A DNA stretch of 64,000 bases from Bacteroidaceae bacterium HV4-6-C5C (GCA_007896885.1 VOIU01000004.1:62001-126000), one strand, 5' to 3'. Numbered from the stretch's first letter, positions 51,946-61,461 are shown. Numbers and translations: made by a program. Notes: a model not told the origin generated them from the sequence alone.

Positions 51946-54216
51946 ATGTCACATTTGCCTACCCTGATTAATGATCTTGCTCTTATATTGATCTGTGCCG
52001 GAGTAATGACTTTGCTGTTTAAAAAAATGAAACAGCCATTGGTTCTGGGATATGTCGTTGCAGGTTTTCTCACCAGTCCGTATTTATCTCAGACTCCTTC
52101 TGTGATGGATTCTGCCAATATTCAGACTTGGGCGGATATCGGGGTTATTTTCCTTTTGTTTGCTTTGGGACTGGAATTTAGCTTTAAGAAGATTGTAAAG
52201 GTGGGGGGGACTGCCATAATTGTGGCTTGTACCATCATTTTCAGTATGGTCTTACTGGGAATAGCAGTGGGCGCAAGTTTCGGTTGGAAACAGATGGACT
52301 GTATTTTTCTTGGCGGTATGATTGCGATGTCTTCCACCACGATTATTTATAAGGCTTTTGATGATTTGGGACTTCGCAAAAAACAATTTGCCGGGTTGGT
52401 GTTGAGCGTGCTTATCTTGGAAGATATTCTGGCGATTGTGCTAATGGTTATGCTATCTACAATGGCGGTGAGCCATAACTTCGAAGGAAGCGAGATGCTG
52501 CAAAGTATAGCCAAATTATTATTCTTCCTCATCCTTTGGTTTGTGGTAGGCATCTATGTCATTCCAGGCTTTTTGAAGCGGAGCCGTAAATTGATGTCAG
52601 AAGAGACGTTACTGATTGTTGCGCTCGGGCTATGCTTCGGAATGGTGGTGATTGCCGCCCGCAGTGGCTTCTCTGCAGCTTTCGGTGCTTTTATCATGGG
52701 CTCTATTCTGGCTGAGACGGTTGAGGCTGAGAGTATAGAACATCTGGTGAAACCGGTGAAAGATCTTTTTGGTGCGGTGTTTTTCGTTTCTGTAGGTATG
52801 ATGGTGGAACCGGCAATGATTGCACAATATGCCTTGCCAATCATTATTATTACTTTAGCGGTAATTATAGGACAGTCATTATTTGGCACGATTGGTGTGT
52901 TACTTGCCGGTCAACCTCTACGGACTGCTATGCAGTGTGGATTCAGTTTGACGCAAATCGGTGAATTTGCTTTTATTATTGCCTCCCTTGGTGTGACCCT
53001 TCATGTCACCAGTAATTTCCTTTATCCCATAGTTGTTGCAGTATCTGTCATCACCACTTTTCTCACTCCGTATATGATTCGCCTTGCCGATCCAGCCTCC
53101 AATTTTGTAGAAGGACATCTGCCGCAAAACTGGAAAGGCTTCCTCAATCGCTATGCGTCCGGTACCCAACCGATGAATCATCAGAGTATGTGGAAGAAAC
53201 TGATTATAGCTTTGATGCGTATCACAGTAGTATATTCCATTATCTCCATTGCTATTGTTGCGTTATCTTTCCGCTTTTTGATGCCACTACTTCGTAAGAG
53301 CATGCCCGATATCTGGGGCAGTATATTCGGAGCTTTTATTATGATCGTGCTACTTTCGCCTTTCTTGCGTGCCATCATGATCAAGAAGAACCACTCCGAA
53401 GAGTTTGTGACGCTGTGGAATGACAGCTGGGGTAATCGTGCCCCATTGATTGCCACAATAATTGTGAGAGTCATATTGGCAGTGTCTTTCGTCATGTTCG
53501 TCATTGCCAGTCTGTTTAAGGTCTCGGTCGGCTTGGTATTTGGATTAGCCCTCTTGCTCGTGACTTTGATGATCATGTCGCGTCAGCTTAAAAAACAGTC
53601 CATCATGATAGAACGGAAATTTCTTCAGAACCTTCGCTACCGCGATATGCGTGCCGAATATATGGGAGAGAAAAAACCTGAATATGCCGGACGCCTGTTA
53701 TCACGCGATATACACTTGACCGATTTTGAAATACCCGGAGAGTCGGAGTGGGTCGGAAGGACGTTGTCCGATTTAAATTTCGGTAAAAAGTATGGGGTGC
53801 ATATTGTGTCCATTCTTCGTGGAAAAAGGCGGATTAATATACCGCGTGCATCAGAACGCATCTTTCCCAAAGATAAGATACAAGTGATTGCTACTGACGA
53901 AGAACTTAATAATTTCGGAAAAGATCTGGAGAGAGCCAATAGCATGGATACCAATGTGATAGAAAAAAGTGAGATGACCTTGAAGCAATTACTTATCGAT
54001 TCGGATTCGGAGTTTCTTGGCATGACCATGGAAGAATCGGGTATTCGTGATAAATATCGTTGTTTGGTTGTCGGAATTGAACACGCCGAAGATGAACTTC
54101 ATGCACCGGGGCCACATGAGAAGTTTGAAGAGAATGATATCCTTTGGGTGGTAGGTGAAAAGGAAGATGTATATCATTTGGTCGAATTGGTTGGAGTAAG
54201 AGGTGTTTCTCGCTGA
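51946..54216 (+). CDS. Kef-type cation:proton antiporter (CPA2) with TrkA-C domain
   Basis: 756 residues from MSHLPTLINDLALILICAGVMTLLFKK. About 12 N-terminal helices form the Na/H-exchanger fold (WADIGVIFLLFALGLEFSFKKI, GLVLSVLILEDILAIVLMVML, SGFSAAFGAFIMGSILAETVEAESIEHLVKPVKDLFGAVFFVSVGMM). Additional helices follow at 420-560, then a cytosolic TrkA-C domain (SEWVGRTLSDLNFGKKYGVHIVSILRGKRRINIPRASERIFPKDKIQVIA) and a second, partial one. The family exchanges K or Na for protons under regulatory control. The first gene of its transcript; the HIT gene follows after 66 nt. Confidence 0.92.
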   Translation: MSHLPTLINDLALILICAGVMTLLFKKMKQPLVLGYVVAGFLTSPYLSQTPSVMDSANIQTWADIGVIFLLFALGLEFSFKKIVKVGGTAIIVACTIIFSMVLLGIAVGASFGWKQMDCIFLGGMIAMSSTTIIYKAFDDLGLRKKQFAGLVLSVLILEDILAIVLMVMLSTMAVSHNFEGSEMLQSIAKLLFFLILWFVVGIYVIPGFLKRSRKLMSEETLLIVALGLCFGMVVIAARSGFSAAFGAFIMGSILAETVEAESIEHLVKPVKDLFGAVFFVSVGMMVEPAMIAQYALPIIIITLAVIIGQSLFGTIGVLLAGQPLRTAMQCGFSLTQIGEFAFIIASLGVTLHVTSNFLYPIVVAVSVITTFLTPYMIRLADPASNFVEGHLPQNWKGFLNRYASGTQPMNHQSMWKKLIIALMRITVVYSIISIAIVALSFRFLMPLLRKSMPDIWGSIFGAFIMIVLLSPFLRAIMIKKNHSEEFVTLWNDSWGNRAPLIATIIVRVILAVSFVMFVIASLFKVSVGLVFGLALLLVTLMIMSRQLKKQSIMIERKFLQNLRYRDMRAEYMGEKKPEYAGRLLSRDIHLTDFEIPGESEWVGRTLSDLNFGKKYGVHIVSILRGKRRINIPRASERIFPKDKIQVIATDEELNNFGKDLERANSMDTNVIEKSEMTLKQLLIDSDSEFLGMTMEESGIRDKYRCLVVGIEHAEDELHAPGPHEKFEENDILWVVGEKEDVYHLVELVGVRGVSR

Positions 54217-54282
54217 CAGATAATGCCTCCACTTCCTAAAGAAATAGAATACACTATTAATATAAATATAAAAAGAAGAATT

Positions 54283-54708
54283 ATGAAAAGTGATCCTAAA
54301 GAATGTCTGTATTGCCAGAACAATGAAACGTTGAATAATCTAATGATTGAAATAGCTTCCTTAAGCGTATCCCGCGTTTTTTTATTTAAGGAGCAAACTT
54401 ACAAAGGACGTTGCTTGGTGGCATATAAAGATCATGTCAATGATTTGAACGAACTCAATGACGCAGATCGCGATGCCTTTATGGCTGATGTAGCCCGTGT
54501 GACCCGTGCCATGCAGAAAGCCTTCAATCCTGAAAAGATCAATTATGGGGCTTACTCTGATAAGCTGTCTCATCTACATTTCCATTTGGCTCCCAAGTAT
54601 GTGGATGGACCCGATTACGGTGGCACTTTCCAAATGAATCCCGGAAAGGTATATCTATCGGACACTGAATATCAGCAACTGATTGATGCCGTTAAAAAGT
54701 ATTTGTAA
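54283..54708 (+). CDS. HIT-family nucleotide hydrolase/transferase
   Basis: 141 residues from MKSDPKECLYCQNNETL; the open frame begins at 54223, but the family starts with the CxxC-containing segment. The catalytic HIT motif is HLHFHLAPK. The N-terminal CLYC and downstream GRCLVAYKDHVNDLNEL fit the Fhit/HINT-like group, which hydrolyses nucleotide-phosphoramidate or dinucleotide bonds. The small Bacteroides form ends PGKVYLSDTEYQQLIDAVKKYL. Probably co-transcribed with the antiporter. Confidence 0.9.
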   Translation: MKSDPKECLYCQNNETLNNLMIEIASLSVSRVFLFKEQTYKGRCLVAYKDHVNDLNELNDADRDAFMADVARVTRAMQKAFNPEKINYGAYSDKLSHLHFHLAPKYVDGPDYGGTFQMNPGKVYLSDTEYQQLIDAVKKYL

Positions 54709-55092
54709 GGGGGCATAGGCTTTGTGCTCTTTCATTAATGCGTTCTCTTTTCAGTCTATGGCTGGTTGAGTGCGTATTTATAAGACCGCATTTATAGCAA
54801 TATTTAAAGTGCATCTTGAAAGTTCCATATCGGACTTTCGGGATGCACTTTTTGGTTTTCCGGCAAGGTATGATTTATTGTCTCTTTATTTTAGGAGAAC
54901 TAATATCTTCTTTTATATCTAAGTCTGCAGGGTTATTACTTATTTGTGCAACTTTATTCAGAGCTAATTTTTTCTTTTATTCCTAATTCGGGATAGAATG
55001 ATGAAAAAATAGGGGATAGGTGTAGGGTATTTCAAAGTTGAGCGCTCTTAGTTATAGAAAGCGAAAATAATCACCTTTTAAACTATACCAAA
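54709..55092. other. Intergenic region before the carboxypeptidase-regulatory-domain gene
   Basis: About 380 bases with no gene. It holds a strong terminator at 54806-54853 and then AT-rich sequence leading to the ATG at 55093. No clear TAnnTTTG element is seen close to the start, so the promoter may be recognised by another sigma factor. Confidence 0.55.
54806..54853 (+). terminator. Intrinsic terminator after the HIT gene
   Basis: AAAGTGCATC and GATGCACTTT are perfect arms. Inside them GAAAGT pairs with ACTTTC. A T-run follows. The stem is about 18 bp with one small internal loop. Confidence 0.85.
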
Positions 55093-56358
55093 ATGAAAAA
55101 GCAGTTTATAAACACAGTCGGGCTGTTGCTCATTCTTCTAATGATTGGAGCAACCCAATTGCTAGCACAAAATGATGCTATGGAGTATTACACTGTAACC
55201 GGTGTTGTGAAGAATAAGGATAATAAGAAAAAGCTGGAGAATGTAAACGTTTCTATTCCCGGTACTAATCTGGGGACGGTGACTAATGCAGACGGTGTTT
55301 TCTCTTTAAAAATTAAGAAGGGTCTTGAGGTACAGGAATTGGCAGTTTCCCATATTGGATTTATGAATGCCAGAGTATCTTTAAGAGGTCTGTCGAGCGA
55401 TACTTCTGATCTGATCGTATGGATGGCTCCTTACACTAATCTGCTGAATGAAATCATTGTTTATGGTAATACCCCCCGTACGCTTGTGACCGAAGCGTTG
55501 AAAAAGATTCCGGATAATTATCCGGCCAATCCCAATATGCTAACTTCTTTCTATCGTGAGACCGTACAGAAGGGTAAACGTTATATAAGTGTTTCCGAAG
55601 CCGTGATTGATGTCTACAAGACGGCTTATAAAGAACGTAGCGCCGACAATGATAGAGTAAAAATAGAAAAAGGACGCCGCCTGTTAAGTCAGAAACTCAG
55701 TGATACCTTGGCTGTAAAAGTTGTAGGCGGCCCTAACCTCTCTATCTACCTGGATTTCGTGAAGAATGGCGATGCTTTAATAAGTGCTGAGAATCTGGAT
55801 AATTACGAATATACCATGGAGGATCCTGTTTCTATTGATAACAGAATGCAATATGTGGTTAGCTTCCGTCCAAGGGTAACATTGCTTTATGCTTTGTTCT
55901 ATGGTAAGTTATATATTGATCGCGAGACTCTTTCTTTCACACGTGCCGAATATTCTCTTGATATTGCGAACAAAGAGAAAGCCATTCAAGCCATTCTGCG
56001 TAAGAAACCATTGGGATTGCGTTTCAAGCCTCAAGAAATCTCTTATCTAGTGAGCTATAAGAATCAAGACGATAAGACTCATTTGAACTATATACGAAGC
56101 ACCATTCGCTTCAAATGCGATTGGAAGAAGCGATTATTCTCATCAGGCTATACCGTCTTTTCTGAAATGGTAGTTACCGATAGAAAGGCAAATAATCTTG
56201 CATCCATTCCTTATAAGAATGCTTTTAAAGAAAAAGAAGTCTTTTATGACATTGTAAATGAATACTGGAATGAAGACTTTTGGAAGGCTTACAATATCAT
56301 AGAACCTACAGAATCATTGGAGCATGCCGTGATAAAATTGAAAAAACAATCTAATTGA
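55093..56358 (+). CDS. Exported carboxypeptidase-regulatory-like domain protein
   Basis: A 421-residue protein with a signal peptide (MKKQFINTVGLLLILLMIGATQLLA). Residues ~35-115 form a CarboxypepD_reg domain (YYTVTGVVKNKDNKKKLENVNVSIPGTNLGTVTNADGVFSL...VSHIGFMNARVSL), followed by a SusC-type linker NEIIVYG. The C-terminal ~290 residues are a domain shared with the gene at 57940-59490: LTSFYRE, SEAVIDVYK, Y(T/S)...SIDNR, LYID, ending NEDFWKAYNIIEPTE. No TonB barrel is present. Function unknown; probably an envelope protein. It precedes the ECF sigma gene. Confidence 0.8.
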   Translation: MKKQFINTVGLLLILLMIGATQLLAQNDAMEYYTVTGVVKNKDNKKKLENVNVSIPGTNLGTVTNADGVFSLKIKKGLEVQELAVSHIGFMNARVSLRGLSSDTSDLIVWMAPYTNLLNEIIVYGNTPRTLVTEALKKIPDNYPANPNMLTSFYRETVQKGKRYISVSEAVIDVYKTAYKERSADNDRVKIEKGRRLLSQKLSDTLAVKVVGGPNLSIYLDFVKNGDALISAENLDNYEYTMEDPVSIDNRMQYVVSFRPRVTLLYALFYGKLYIDRETLSFTRAEYSLDIANKEKAIQAILRKKPLGLRFKPQEISYLVSYKNQDDKTHLNYIRSTIRFKCDWKKRLFSSGYTVFSEMVVTDRKANNLASIPYKNAFKEKEVFYDIVNEYWNEDFWKAYNIIEPTESLEHAVIKLKKQSN

Positions 56359-56376
56359 TTTTCAAATGGTTTTCAT

Positions 56377-56384
56377 TATCTTTG
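56377..56384 (+). promoter_or_regulatory. -7 element of the ECF sigma factor gene
   Basis: TATCTTTG (TAnnTTTG), 25-32 bp before the ATG at 56409 and after the upstream stop. It supports 56409 as the start rather than 56355. Confidence 0.6.
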
Positions 56385-56408
56385 AAACCAACCGTCAATA
56401 GTTGTAAC

Positions 56409-56963
56409 ATGCTGGATGAACTGTTAATCTTAAATAAAGTAAAAGAGGGAGATATAAAGGCGTTCGAAGATTTGTTTCGTCGTTATTATTCCCCTCTTTG
56501 CTGGTTTGCTGCCGGTATTATCGGTGACATTCATGCAGCGGAGGAGATTGTGGAAGAGTTGTTCTATGTTTTTTGGAGAGATCGGGAGCGCTTACAGGTC
56601 TTCTGTTCGGTGAAAAGTTATCTGTACAGGGCTGTTCGCAATGAAGCGGTGCAATACTGTCAACATCGTGAGGTGGAAGAACGTTATCGGCGCTCTGCTT
56701 TGGATGCTAACGGTACCGAACCATCGGGCGATGATATTGAAGCGCAACTGGAATATGAAGAACTGGAGATGCTCATACAGCATACTCTTCAGAGGCTACC
56801 GGAACGAAGGTTGCGCATTTTTAAGATGCATAGGATGGAAGCCAAAAAATATACCGAAATAGCGACTTTATTATCGATATCGGTAAAGACGGTTGAGGCT
56901 GAAATGACGAAAGCCCTTCGGGTGCTTCGAGCTGAGGTTGATAATTACATTCGTGGAAGATAG
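56409..56963 (+). CDS. ECF RNA polymerase sigma factor (Bacteroidetes type)
   Basis: 184 residues from MLDELLILNKVKEGDIKAFEDLFRRYYSPLCWFA. Sigma-2 (AAEEIVEELFYVFWRDRERLQVFCSVKSYLYRAVRNEAVQYCQ) and sigma-4 (LPERRLRIFKMHRMEAKKYTEIATLLSISVKTVEAEMTKALRVLR) are complete. A FecR-type anti-sigma gene follows 51 nt downstream. Usually such pairs control a SusC/SusD locus; here the next gene is an STN-domain protein without a barrel. Confidence 0.94.
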   Translation: MLDELLILNKVKEGDIKAFEDLFRRYYSPLCWFAAGIIGDIHAAEEIVEELFYVFWRDRERLQVFCSVKSYLYRAVRNEAVQYCQHREVEERYRRSALDANGTEPSGDDIEAQLEYEELEMLIQHTLQRLPERRLRIFKMHRMEAKKYTEIATLLSISVKTVEAEMTKALRVLRAEVDNYIRGR

Positions 56964-57014
56964 AGGGTTTCTGTTGCTTTTGACTCGAATGTAAATAATA
57001 CAAAGATATTAATC

Positions 57015-57905
57015 ATGAAATATAGAAGTGACTACAGCAAAATGACTGAAGAAAATAGAAATAAGAAGAAAACGGACGAGGCATGGAGCCGGCTCTATTC
57101 GCGCTTTGATAAAGAGGGCTTGTTACAGGTAAAATCCGATATAATTCCTGCCAAACGTAACAAACAATATGTCTTGGTTTGGTCGGGAGTAGCTGCTGCT
57201 ATATTAATAGGGTTGGTCTACGTTTCTGTCGTATGGGTTTGGGCACCTCATAAATCGGGTATGGAAAAGGAACTCCTTATGGCTCATAATGTAGAGGCTT
57301 CTACTTTGGTTACAACCCTTGAAGATGGTTCCGTGGTATATCTCAGCAATCAGAGTACGTTGAAATATCCCGAACATTTTAAAATGGATCGTCGTGAAGT
57401 GAAGCTTAAAGGTGAAGCTTACTTTGATGTGGCACGAAAAACCAGACAGACTTTTTTTATTGATACCGAGAAAGTCAAAATAGAAGTTTTGGGTACGGCA
57501 TTTAATGTGCGTGCTCTCGATAATGCTTCTTTTAATTTGGCAGTCCAACGGGGTAAAGTGAGGGTAACTTTGAAACAGAGTGGTCAGGTGATTTACGTAG
57601 GAGCCGGAGAGGCTGTTGCATTACGTGCTGATCGGCTGCTGTTGAGTAGATCCGGAGTTCGCGACTTATTATCTCGCTATACGGAAAATATACGTTTCAA
57701 AGATGAATCTCTTGAGAATGTACTTCGGGTATTGAATATGGCGACTCCTTTTTTGAAGGTGCAGACGGCATCTGCCGATCTGGGCAAGAGAAAACTGACA
57801 GTTGAGTTCTCGGGAAATTCTCCCGAATCGGCTGCGGAACTGATTTGTCTGGCTTTAGACCTAAAATGTAATCGTGAAGGGGATAAGTTAATCTTGAGTG
57901 AGTGA
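57015..57905 (+). CDS. FecR-family anti-sigma factor (DUF4974)
   Basis: 296 residues; an ATG at 57042 is an alternative start. A short cytosolic helix (DEAWSRLYSRFDKEGLL) is followed by one membrane span (YVLVWSGVAAAILIGLVYVSVVWVWA, about 54-79) and the periplasmic FecR domain (TLVTTLEDGSVVYLSNQSTLKYPEHF...VKLKGEAYFDVARKTRQTFFIDTEKVKIEVLGTAFNVRA). A C-terminal DUF4974 secretin-like region comes last (ESLENVLRVLNMATPFLKV). It holds the upstream sigma factor until a signal arrives from an outer-membrane receptor. The partner here is probably the STN protein 34 nt downstream. Confidence 0.93.
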   Translation: MKYRSDYSKMTEENRNKKKTDEAWSRLYSRFDKEGLLQVKSDIIPAKRNKQYVLVWSGVAAAILIGLVYVSVVWVWAPHKSGMEKELLMAHNVEASTLVTTLEDGSVVYLSNQSTLKYPEHFKMDRREVKLKGEAYFDVARKTRQTFFIDTEKVKIEVLGTAFNVRALDNASFNLAVQRGKVRVTLKQSGQVIYVGAGEAVALRADRLLLSRSGVRDLLSRYTENIRFKDESLENVLRVLNMATPFLKVQTASADLGKRKLTVEFSGNSPESAAELICLALDLKCNREGDKLILSE

Positions 57906-57939
57906 CATAGACTAATATTTCGTTCCGGAGGAATAAAAG

Positions 57940-59490
57940 ATGACTGGACATCGTATTTTAACTACTTTTCTTGGACTGCTTTGCGTTGTATTGCAGTCTT
58001 TGGCCGGTAATGGGGATGTGTTGGAGCAACAGATTAAACTTCCCAAAATGAAAGGTATGGTTTATACACTTTTGAATAAAGTATCCGAGCAATCCGGGCA
58101 TCTCTTTATTTATGACAGTAAGCTTGTGAACAATGATGCTGTAGTCAAAATCAAAGAAAATACTTATTCCGTTCGTCAGGCTATTTATGAAATTATAGGC
58201 GATAAAACTTTATTGCTTAGAGTTATAGGAAAGCACATACTGATTATGCGTCCTGCCGAAAAGGCTGATGAAGCATTCCGTTCGGTGAATTCTTCGCATA
58301 ATGTTCCCAATTTATTAATCACAGGGTTGCTTAAAGATAAAGATTCGGGAGAACCTATTCCGAATGCTTCTGTTTTTATACCGGGTACTTCAATTGGCAA
58401 TATTACCAATAAGGATGGCACTTATCGGTTGATACTTTCCGACTCTCTTAAATATAGCATTGTCTCTTTTTCTCATGTGGGTTATGTAAATCAAGACATT
58501 GAAGTGTCTGCTTTAGTGGGGCATCACAATGTACTGAGCCTCGAACCGAAAGTCATCTCTTTACAGGAAGTCTTGGTCCGTTTGGTCGATCCGAAGAAGC
58601 TTCTTAAACAAGTAGTCGATCATCGGAAAGAGAATTATTCTCTCTCTCCGGTTTATTTGACAACATTTTATCGGGAAGGTGTCGAACTGAAAAATCGGTT
58701 TCAAAGCCTTACGGAAGCTGTTTTTAAAGTTTATAAATCTCCTGTCGATACTCCTTATTCTTCGGATCAGATTAAGATGTTGAAGATGAATAAAATAAAT
58801 AACAGAGAACGATCGGATAGTCTGGTTGCTAAAATCCGTGCCGGTATTCAGGCTTGTCTGCTTCTGGATATCATGAAGAACTTACCGGATTTTCTTTTAG
58901 TGGACAAGGGCGATTATTCGCCATATACTTATTCGTCGGGGGATGTCACTTCTATAGATAATCGCTGTGTTGATGTGGTCTGCTTTAAGCAGCGGGAGGA
59001 TGTCAAGGAACCTCTTCATTGTGGCGAACTCTATATTGATTCCGATAACGGGGCCTTGTTGCAGGCACGTATCGAGATCCAGCCCAAATATATTAAAGAA
59101 GCAACTCCTATATTTGTGGCAAAGCAGGCGCAATATGCCAAACTGGCTACTCAGAAGGTAGAATATACAGTTTCATATAAACAACTGAATGGGGTATATT
59201 ATGTCAGTCATATACGTGGAGACCTTTATTTCAAAATGAAACGTAAGCGGCTCTTATCCAATAATCAGGTGCTTCATACTTGGTTTGAAATGGTGACTTG
59301 TAAGGTCGATACTGCGGATGTTTCCCGCTTTTCACGTACAGACCGCCTGCCAACCCGGACAATCTTTGCCGATACCGATTATAAATATGATGATGACTTT
59401 TGGGGTGAATTTAATGTTATACCTTTAGAAGAAGGTATTGGAAAATTGATTGAGAAATTGGCTTTGAAGATTGAAAAAACCGGGGAATAA
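57940..59490 (+). CDS. STN + carboxypeptidase-regulatory-domain protein, paralogue of the 55093 gene
   Basis: 516 residues with a signal peptide (MTGHRILTTFLGLLCVVLQSLAG). Residues ~30-105 are an STN (secretin/TonB N-terminal) domain (LLNKVSEQSGHLFIYDSKLVNNDAVVKIKENTYSVRQAIYEII). Residues ~125-205 are CarboxypepD_reg (ITGLLKDKDSGEPIPNASVFIPGTSIGNITNKDGTYRL...FSHVGYVNQDIEV). The C-terminal 290 residues match the protein at 55093-56358 (LTTFYREG, TEAVFKVYK, SIDNR, LYIDS, DDDFWGEFNVIP). A GGAGG precedes the ATG, unusual here. STN domains normally contact FecR, so it may signal to the adjacent anti-sigma factor although it has no transport barrel. Confidence 0.82.
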   Translation: MTGHRILTTFLGLLCVVLQSLAGNGDVLEQQIKLPKMKGMVYTLLNKVSEQSGHLFIYDSKLVNNDAVVKIKENTYSVRQAIYEIIGDKTLLLRVIGKHILIMRPAEKADEAFRSVNSSHNVPNLLITGLLKDKDSGEPIPNASVFIPGTSIGNITNKDGTYRLILSDSLKYSIVSFSHVGYVNQDIEVSALVGHHNVLSLEPKVISLQEVLVRLVDPKKLLKQVVDHRKENYSLSPVYLTTFYREGVELKNRFQSLTEAVFKVYKSPVDTPYSSDQIKMLKMNKINNRERSDSLVAKIRAGIQACLLLDIMKNLPDFLLVDKGDYSPYTYSSGDVTSIDNRCVDVVCFKQREDVKEPLHCGELYIDSDNGALLQARIEIQPKYIKEATPIFVAKQAQYAKLATQKVEYTVSYKQLNGVYYVSHIRGDLYFKMKRKRLLSNNQVLHTWFEMVTCKVDTADVSRFSRTDRLPTRTIFADTDYKYDDDFWGEFNVIPLEEGIGKLIEKLALKIEKTGE

Positions 59491-59494
59491 TATC

Positions 59495-59502
59495 TACTTT
59501 TG
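59495..59502 (+). promoter_or_regulatory. -7 element of the DUF4250 gene
   Basis: TACTTTTG (TAnnTTTG) with a TTG about 20 bp upstream (59472). It lies 24-31 bp before the ATG at 59526. Confidence 0.6.
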
Positions 59503-59525
59503 CACTTCGAAAAAAGAATGATAGT

Positions 59526-59702
59526 ATGGAATTGTCAAAAGACCCTATGATATTATTTAGTTTCGTGAATATGAAACTGAGAGATAATTATGCTTCGTTG
59601 GATGATCTTTGTGAAGATATGGATATTAGGAAAGAAGACATTATAGAGCAATTAAAAAGTGCCGGTTTTGAATACAGCTCTGAACATAATAAATTTTGGT
59701 GA
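59526..59702 (+). CDS. DUF4250 small protein (58 aa)
   Basis: A complete 58-codon gene, MELSKDPMILFSFVNMKLRD to a TGA at 59700-59702. The pattern (KDP..LxSxVNMKLRD...SLDDLCEDMDIRKEDIIEQLKSAGFEY) is the DUF4250 family, widespread in Bacteroides and Firmicutes and of unknown function. It looks like a small helical, possibly winged-helix-like protein. Its own -7 element lies just upstream. Convergent with trpB, which ends 27 nt later. Confidence 0.85.
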   Translation: MELSKDPMILFSFVNMKLRDNYASLDDLCEDMDIRKEDIIEQLKSAGFEYSSEHNKFW

Positions 59703-59729
59703 TTTTTATACTCAGAGCCGTATCGTTTT

Positions 59730-61097
59730 TTAGGCCAGATTGCCAATCTCATCCAAATTCTTTTTGATGTCTTGGTCGCTCAGAGAGTAATTTACCAAGT
59801 CTCCCGATAAATACTTATCGTATGAGGTCATGTCAATTAGTCCATGCCCTGATAGATTAAACAAGATCACTTTCTCTTCTCCGGTTTGCTTGCATTTTTC
59901 GGCTTCTCTGATTGTCGCTGCAATGGCGTGACAAGATTCCGGTGCGGGAATTATTCCTTCGGCTCTTGCAAACAGGCAACCGGCTTCGAATGATTCCAAC
60001 TGCTCGATGTCTACAGCCTCCATCAGGTTATCCTTCAAAAGTTGCGAAACAATAACCCCTGCGCCATGATAGCGTAACCCTCCGGCATGTATATTGGCCG
60101 GGGCAAAATTATGTCCCAAAGTGAACATCGGGAGTAGGGGAGTATATCCGGCTTCATCACCGAAATCGTACTGGAATTTACCCCGGGTTAATTTCGGACA
60201 GGATGAAGGCTCTGCCGCTATGAAGCGGGTTTTCTTACCGTCAAGAATAGTATGGCGCATGAAAGGGAATGAGATGCCTCCGAAATTGGAGCCTCCACCA
60301 AAGCATGCTATAATAGTATCGGGATATTCACCTGCCATTTCCATTTGTTTCTCGGCTTCCAGTCCGATAATTGTCTGGTGTAGTGTTACGTGACTTAGCA
60401 CAGAACCTAAGGTATATTTGCAATCGGGTGTGGTTTGTGCCAATTCTATTGCTTCGGATATTGCAGTACCCAGTGAACCTTGATAATTGGGGTGTGCAGT
60501 TAGTATGTTTTTCCCTGCACGGGTCGACATGGAAGGGGAAGGAGTTACCTGTGCACCGAAAGTTTGCATGATACTCCGTCTGTAAGGCTTTTGTTCATAA
60601 CTGATCTTTACCTGATACACTGCTGCTTCCAATCCAAAAACTTTTGCTGCATAAGAAAGAGCGGCTCCCCATTGTCCGGCACCGGTCTCTGTGGTAACAT
60701 TCTTCACGCCTTCCTTTTTACAGTAATATGCTTGCGCTAAAGCTGAATTGAGTTTATGGGATCCTACCGGACTTACACTTTCATTCTTAAAGTAAATATG
60801 AGCGGGAGTATTTAAAGCCTTTTCCAGTCCGTATGCTCTAACCAAAGGAGTACTGCGGTAGTATTTGTACATGTCTCTTACTTCTTCGGGTATTTCAATC
60901 CATGCATCTGTTTGATTAAGTTCTTGTCTGCATAATTCTTCTGCAAAAACAGGATATAAATCTTCTGCCTTTAGAGGTTGTTTGGTACCCGGGTGAAGGG
61001 GAGGCATAGGTTTGTTTTTCATATCCGCCTGGATATTATACCAATAACGGGGAATATCTTCTTCCGAAAGAATGAAGCGTTTTGTTTTATTACTCAT
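59730..61097 (-). CDS. trpB: Tryptophan synthase beta-like protein (TrpB2)
   Basis: 455 residues from MSNKTKRFILSEEDIPRYWYNIQADM; the open frame extends 13 codons further but without conservation. The PLP lysine is in SVSPVGSHKLNSALAQAYY, the catalytic Glu region in TETGAGQWGAALSYAAKVFGL and the phosphate cup in CFGGGSNFGG. The N-terminal extension and sequence are of the TrpB2 type, which works without TrpA. No other trp gene is adjacent, which fits this class. It converts indole and serine to tryptophan, or possibly O-phosphoserine in some relatives. Confidence 0.93.
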   Translation of the reverse strand: MSNKTKRFILSEEDIPRYWYNIQADMKNKPMPPLHPGTKQPLKAEDLYPVFAEELCRQELNQTDAWIEIPEEVRDMYKYYRSTPLVRAYGLEKALNTPAHIYFKNESVSPVGSHKLNSALAQAYYCKKEGVKNVTTETGAGQWGAALSYAAKVFGLEAAVYQVKISYEQKPYRRSIMQTFGAQVTPSPSMSTRAGKNILTAHPNYQGSLGTAISEAIELAQTTPDCKYTLGSVLSHVTLHQTIIGLEAEKQMEMAGEYPDTIIACFGGGSNFGGISFPFMRHTILDGKKTRFIAAEPSSCPKLTRGKFQYDFGDEAGYTPLLPMFTLGHNFAPANIHAGGLRYHGAGVIVSQLLKDNLMEAVDIEQLESFEAGCLFARAEGIIPAPESCHAIAATIREAEKCKQTGEEKVILFNLSGHGLIDMTSYDKYLSGDLVNYSLSDQDIKKNLDEIGNLA

Positions 61098-61461
61098 AGT
61101 AGTTGATAGATGAATATGTTTGTATAATACGTTCAAATGTAATCATAAAAAATAAAATAATGTCATTTTAATATCTTTTTTAGTATTTCTGACCCTTTTG
61201 TTAACTTGTAGCATCGCCTTTATTTATATCCTGCATAGTTGCTTTTTGGTTTTATTTTATTTATTGGAATGAATAGTCAGGGTTACGCTTCTAGCCTGAA
61301 AGAAAGAGATTCACTCTCATTCGGTTTTGCAGGATTTATATCGCTTGATTATTTTTTTATGTTAAACTCAATATAATTCATTAAACCTACAGATTTTTGA
61401 GATGTCTTAGAAATGTTGCAACACAATAAGTAATTCATATAAACGTAATTAAAAAGAAAAA
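61098..61461. other. Divergent intergenic region trpB/DUF4890
   Basis: About 360 AT-rich bases separating two divergent genes. I see no gene, no tRNA-like T-box structure and no clear attenuator leader peptide ahead of trpB. Confidence 0.5.

Noticed and set aside
52554-53576. Several long antisense frames within the Kef-type antiporter
   Set aside because: They are reverse-strand shadows of hydrophobic codons; the antiporter frame has clear family motifs throughout.
61098-61461. Tryptophan attenuator or T-box before trpB
   Set aside because: No Trp-rich leader frame, specifier hairpin or terminator/antiterminator pair is visible on the minus strand.
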